The notes beneath the pieces are model-generated. The model made no database searches, was not told the DNA's origin, and saw nothing but the letters and a program-made list of their open reading frames with translations. A program made the translations under genes and the position numbers. DNA of 64,000 nucleotides from Gilichinskyi gelida (GTDB lineage Bacteria > Acidobacteriota > Thermoanaerobaculia > Gp7-AA8), in the NCBI GenBank assembly GCA_038040385.1, contig JBBPII010000002.1:1-64000 (forward strand). Reading direction: 5' to 3'. Shown in pieces: positions 61,611 through 64,000 of the stretch. Position 1 is the stretch's first letter. Every line of letters begins with the position of its first letter.

Positions 61611-61845
61611 ACGCGCGATCGACCGGTTCAAGATCGCGCGACACAATACGGTCGACGGCCGCAACGTCTGACGGCCGTGCCAGGCCGAAGAGACTCTTCC
61701 AGCCAAAACGATCATGAGTCGACGTGTCGACCAGCCGCGCTTCGATGGCCGCGGTCACGAAATCACTAAGTGTTTCGTTGCGGACCGCGGCCGCCGCCTT
61801 GGCCTTCCGCAAAACCTGATCTGGAACGTCAAGTGTGGTCTTCAT
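61561..61845 (-). CDS. orphan VapB-type antitoxin
   Basis: 94 residues. N-terminal ribbon-helix-helix of the VapB/DUF2191 type (MKTTLDVPDQVLRKAKAAAAVRNETLSDFV). The end WSAGVPPAPAGRLGRP is a read-through into palindrome copy C. No toxin gene follows, where a PIN gene would be expected; the repeat lies at that point. Confidence 0.8.
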   Translation of the reverse strand: MKTTLDVPDQVLRKAKAAAAVRNETLSDFVTAAIEARLVDTSTHDRFGWKSLFGLARPSDVAAVDRIVSRDLEPVDRAWSAGVPPAPAGRLGRP

Positions 61846-61867
61846 GCTCACATCTTCCTGCATTTGC

Positions 61868-63214
61868 TCACCGCAGCAAGTGCTTCTGCACCTTCCCAAG
61901 CGCCGTGCGCGGAATGGACTCCACGCGCACGAAACGCCGCGGCACTTTGAATGAGGCCAGGCTCGCGCGGCAGGCCTCAGCGACGGCGCCGGGATCGAAC
62001 TCGCCGACGATGTAGGCCACGGGCACCTCGCCACGCAGCGGATCGGCTTCGCCGACCACCGCGGCCTCGGCTACGCCCGGCTGCTCCAGAAGAAAGTCCT
62101 CGATCTCGCGCGGGTAGATGTTGAAGCCGCCGGAGATGATCAGGTCGGACTTGCGGCCGAGGAGTATGAAGTAGCCGTCGTGGGAGCGGCAGACGAGATC
62201 GCCGGTGCGGAACCAGCCGTCCTCCACCACATCCGGCCGCCGCCAGTAGCCGCCGAAGAGTGTCGGTGACTTGACGAGCAGCTCGCCGTCGTCGATGCGC
62301 ACGGAAACGCCCGGCAGCGGGAACCCGACCGTACCGGCGCGGCGCTCGCCGGCGTACGGGTTGCTGATGGTCATGAACGTCTCGGTCATCCCGTAGCGCT
62401 CGAGGATGGTGTGGCCGAACCGCTCGCGGAAGCGCTCGAAGACGTGCACCGGCAGCGGCGCGGAGCCGGAGACGAACAGGCGCATCGCCGCGCCGATGCC
62501 GACCGCGTCGTCCGGCGGCGTGTCGAGCAGTCGCACGTACACCGTCGGCACGCCGAAGAAGAGCGTGGGACGGAAGTCGCGGAATTCGCCGAGCGCGGTG
62601 CGGTGATCGAAGCGCTCCAGCAGCCGCATGCGGCATCCGCTGATCAGCCAGCAATGCACGCCGTTGCCGAGGGCGTGGATGTGAAAGAGCGGCAGGACGA
62701 GGAGGAACCGATCGCGCTCGGTGATCTGCCAGGCGGTGATGAGATTGACGGCGTTTGCCGCGAAATTGTCGTGCGTCAGGACCGCGCCCTTCGACGCGCC
62801 GGTGGTGCCCGAGGTGTAGATGATCGCGGCGGGCGTGTCGCCGTCGAGACCGACGACCAGGCGCGAGTCGTCGTCCGACATCAGCCCTGATAAATCGCCC
62901 TCGGCGATCGTCGCGCGCGGCTCGGCGTCGGCGACGATGTGCGCGATCTCGCGCTCGCGATAGAGGATGTTGATGGGGACGAAGATGACGCCAAGCTTCA
63001 CGCAGGCGAGGTAGATGTCGATCAGTTCGATACGGTTCGCCAGGTGCACGCAGAGCCGGTCGCCCTTGACGAACCCGCGCGCGCGGAGCGCGTTCGCCAC
63101 GCGGTTGCTGCGCCGCTCGATCTCGGCGAAGGTGAAGCACTCCCCTACCCATTCGAGCGCGATCTCCTCGGCTCGGTTGACGAGCGAGAGGTCGAACAGA
63201 TAGAGGAGATTCAT
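61868..63214 (-). CDS. AMP-dependent acyl-CoA synthetase/ligase
   Basis: 448 residues. ATP loop YTSGTTGASKG, core motif ERYGMTETFM, GYWRRPD and hinge GRKSDLIISGGFNIYPREIE, and the catalytic Lys near the C-terminus (RTALGKVQK). Short for the class (usually 500-560) and similar in size to malonyl-CoA synthetase-like enzymes. It activates a carboxylic acid as its CoA thioester; substrate not assigned. Confidence 0.92.
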   Translation of the reverse strand: MNLLYLFDLSLVNRAEEIALEWVGECFTFAEIERRSNRVANALRARGFVKGDRLCVHLANRIELIDIYLACVKLGVIFVPINILYREREIAHIVADAEPRATIAEGDLSGLMSDDDSRLVVGLDGDTPAAIIYTSGTTGASKGAVLTHDNFAANAVNLITAWQITERDRFLLVLPLFHIHALGNGVHCWLISGCRMRLLERFDHRTALGEFRDFRPTLFFGVPTVYVRLLDTPPDDAVGIGAAMRLFVSGSAPLPVHVFERFRERFGHTILERYGMTETFMTISNPYAGERRAGTVGFPLPGVSVRIDDGELLVKSPTLFGGYWRRPDVVEDGWFRTGDLVCRSHDGYFILLGRKSDLIISGGFNIYPREIEDFLLEQPGVAEAAVVGEADPLRGEVPVAYIVGEFDPGAVAEACRASLASFKVPRRFVRVESIPRTALGKVQKHLLR

Positions 63215-63244
63215 GCGGGGATGATAGTTGCAGCGTCATGGGTG

Positions 63245-64000
63245 ATGTCCCGACGTCGTGCCATCGGCGCCGAGCTGCTCGCGGGCGGCGTTGACTTCCG
63301 CGTCTGGGCCCCGGCGCGCCGCTCCGTATCCGTCGTCATCGATGGCGAAGAACATCCCCTCGATCGCGAGACCGACGGCCACTTCCGCGGGGTGGTCGCA
63401 GGCGCGCAGGCCGGCACACGCTATCGCTTCCGCCTCGACGACGAGGGCGAGACCTATCCCGATCCGGCAGCGCGCTTTCAGCCCGAGGGGCCGCATGGCC
63501 CATCGGAGGTAGTCGATTCGACGAGCTACCGGTGGACGAACGCTCTGGCGCTCCCGCCGACGATGAAAGCCGCGGTGATTTACGAGATCCACATCGGCAC
63601 GTTCACGCCCGAAGGGACGTGGCGCGCGGCGATCGACAAGCTGACGCACCTCCGTGACGCCGGCGTCACCATCATCGAGGTCATGCCGGTGGCGGAGTTC
63701 CCGGGCCGCTTCGGCTGGGGCTACGACGGCGTCGATCTCTGGGCGCCGGCGCACTTCTACGGCGCGCCCGACGACTTCCGCGCCTTCGTCGACGCCGCAC
63801 ACAGCCACGGCCTCGGCGTGATCCTCGACGTCGTCTACAACCACTTCGGCCCCGACGGCTGTTACCTCAGCCAATTCTCACCGAGTTACTTCACGAGAAA
63901 GTACGACAACGAGTGGGGCGAGGCGATCAACTTCGACGGGGAGGGCGCGGAAGGGGTGCGCGAATTCTTCGCCGAGAACGCCGCGTACTGGATCGACGAG
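63245..64000 (+). CDS. treZ: malto-oligosyltrehalose trehalohydrolase, 5' part
   Basis: The first 252 codons; the gene runs out of the window. N-terminal E-set/CBM48-like domain (about 1-90: GGVDFRVWAPARRSVSVVIDG), then the GH13 barrel: IYEIHIGTFTPEGTW, FPGRFGWGYDGVDLWAP and conserved region I DVVYNHFGPDG. TreZ releases trehalose from maltooligosyl trehalose, with TreY. ATG 63245 chosen; the GTG just before is possible. Divergent from the acyl-CoA synthetase gene. Confidence 0.92.
   Translation, partial: MSRRRAIGAELLAGGVDFRVWAPARRSVSVVIDGEEHPLDRETDGHFRGVVAGAQAGTRYRFRLDDEGETYPDPAARFQPEGPHGPSEVVDSTSYRWTNALALPPTMKAAVIYEIHIGTFTPEGTWRAAIDKLTHLRDAGVTIIEVMPVAEFPGRFGWGYDGVDLWAPAHFYGAPDDFRAFVDAAHSHGLGVILDVVYNHFGPDGCYLSQFSPSYFTRKYDNEWGEAINFDGEGAEGVREFFAENAAYWIDE

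Overview
The window is GC-rich (most third positions are G or C) and carries 50-odd convincing protein genes. Its genes include Bat/MoxR genes, MacB-type exporters with the permease and ATPase encoded separately, M2 dipeptidase, carboxypeptidase-regulatory domain proteins and a large secreted beta-rich protein. Together with UGA-encoded selenocysteine they suggest an environmental Acidobacteriota-like bacterium. This is inference from gene content; no rRNA or other taxonomic marker lies in the window except rsmA. Layout: 1-1.4 kb, two small hypothetical genes separated by a good candidate integron attC site. 1.7-8.1 kb, a minus-strand CzcCBA/CusCBA-type metal efflux operon ending in a YncE-like propeller gene, divergent from a two-component system (8.1-10.1 kb) across a symmetrical operator-like palindrome. 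10.1-12.8 kb, PepSY protein, MFS transporter, membrane mutase-like protein and a secreted protein. 12.9-23.7 kb, a type I restriction-modification operon (AlbA_2 protein, hsdM, hsdS, second AlbA_2 protein, hsdR, YgjP-like metallopeptidase), framed by two copies of the last codons of a MacB-type permease gene. 23.7-28.4 kb, a MacB-like export operon whose junctions hold hairpins made of 7-8 bp repeats. 28.5-33.8 kb, a selenocysteine peroxiredoxin and metabolic or peptidase genes. 34-41.4 kb, a BatA/B/C/D-DUF58-MoxR operon, divergent from rsmA, which appears to start at CTG. 42.1-50.05 kb, an accessory island marked by three degenerate 3' pieces of tRNA-Asp; it holds a frameshifted RRM gene, an AbrB/PIN pair, two DUF4157 (eCIS-effector type) proteins, an integrase fragment, a scrambled selenocysteine formate dehydrogenase and an O-methyltransferase fragment. 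50.06-53.3 kb, a NitT/TauT-type ABC operon whose binding protein has an in-frame UGA where I recall relatives having Cys. 53.4-57.8 kb, a large secreted protein and a sigma/anti-sigma pair. 57.85-60.1 kb, CsoR and a copper P-type ATPase with a CsoR-type operator. 60.2-64 kb, NRDE protein, CAP-domain protein, orphan antitoxin, acyl-CoA synthetase and the start of treZ. Two themes stand out. First, UGA recoding: a peroxiredoxin with a textbook SECIS hairpin, a decayed fdhA that still has a textbook SECIS, and a third candidate in a substrate-binding protein, which would be a new selenoprotein type. Second, a family of at least eight stem-loops with unrelated sequences but the same design: each arm is a short tandem array of a 7- or 8-bp unit, and the arms are inverted. 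They sit at gene junctions and, in three cases, inside reading frames, so they look mobile or continually regenerated. Further hairpin families (SAGVPPA-coding palindromes, TCATCC..GGATGA repeats) add translated tails to neighbouring proteins or fill operon gaps.
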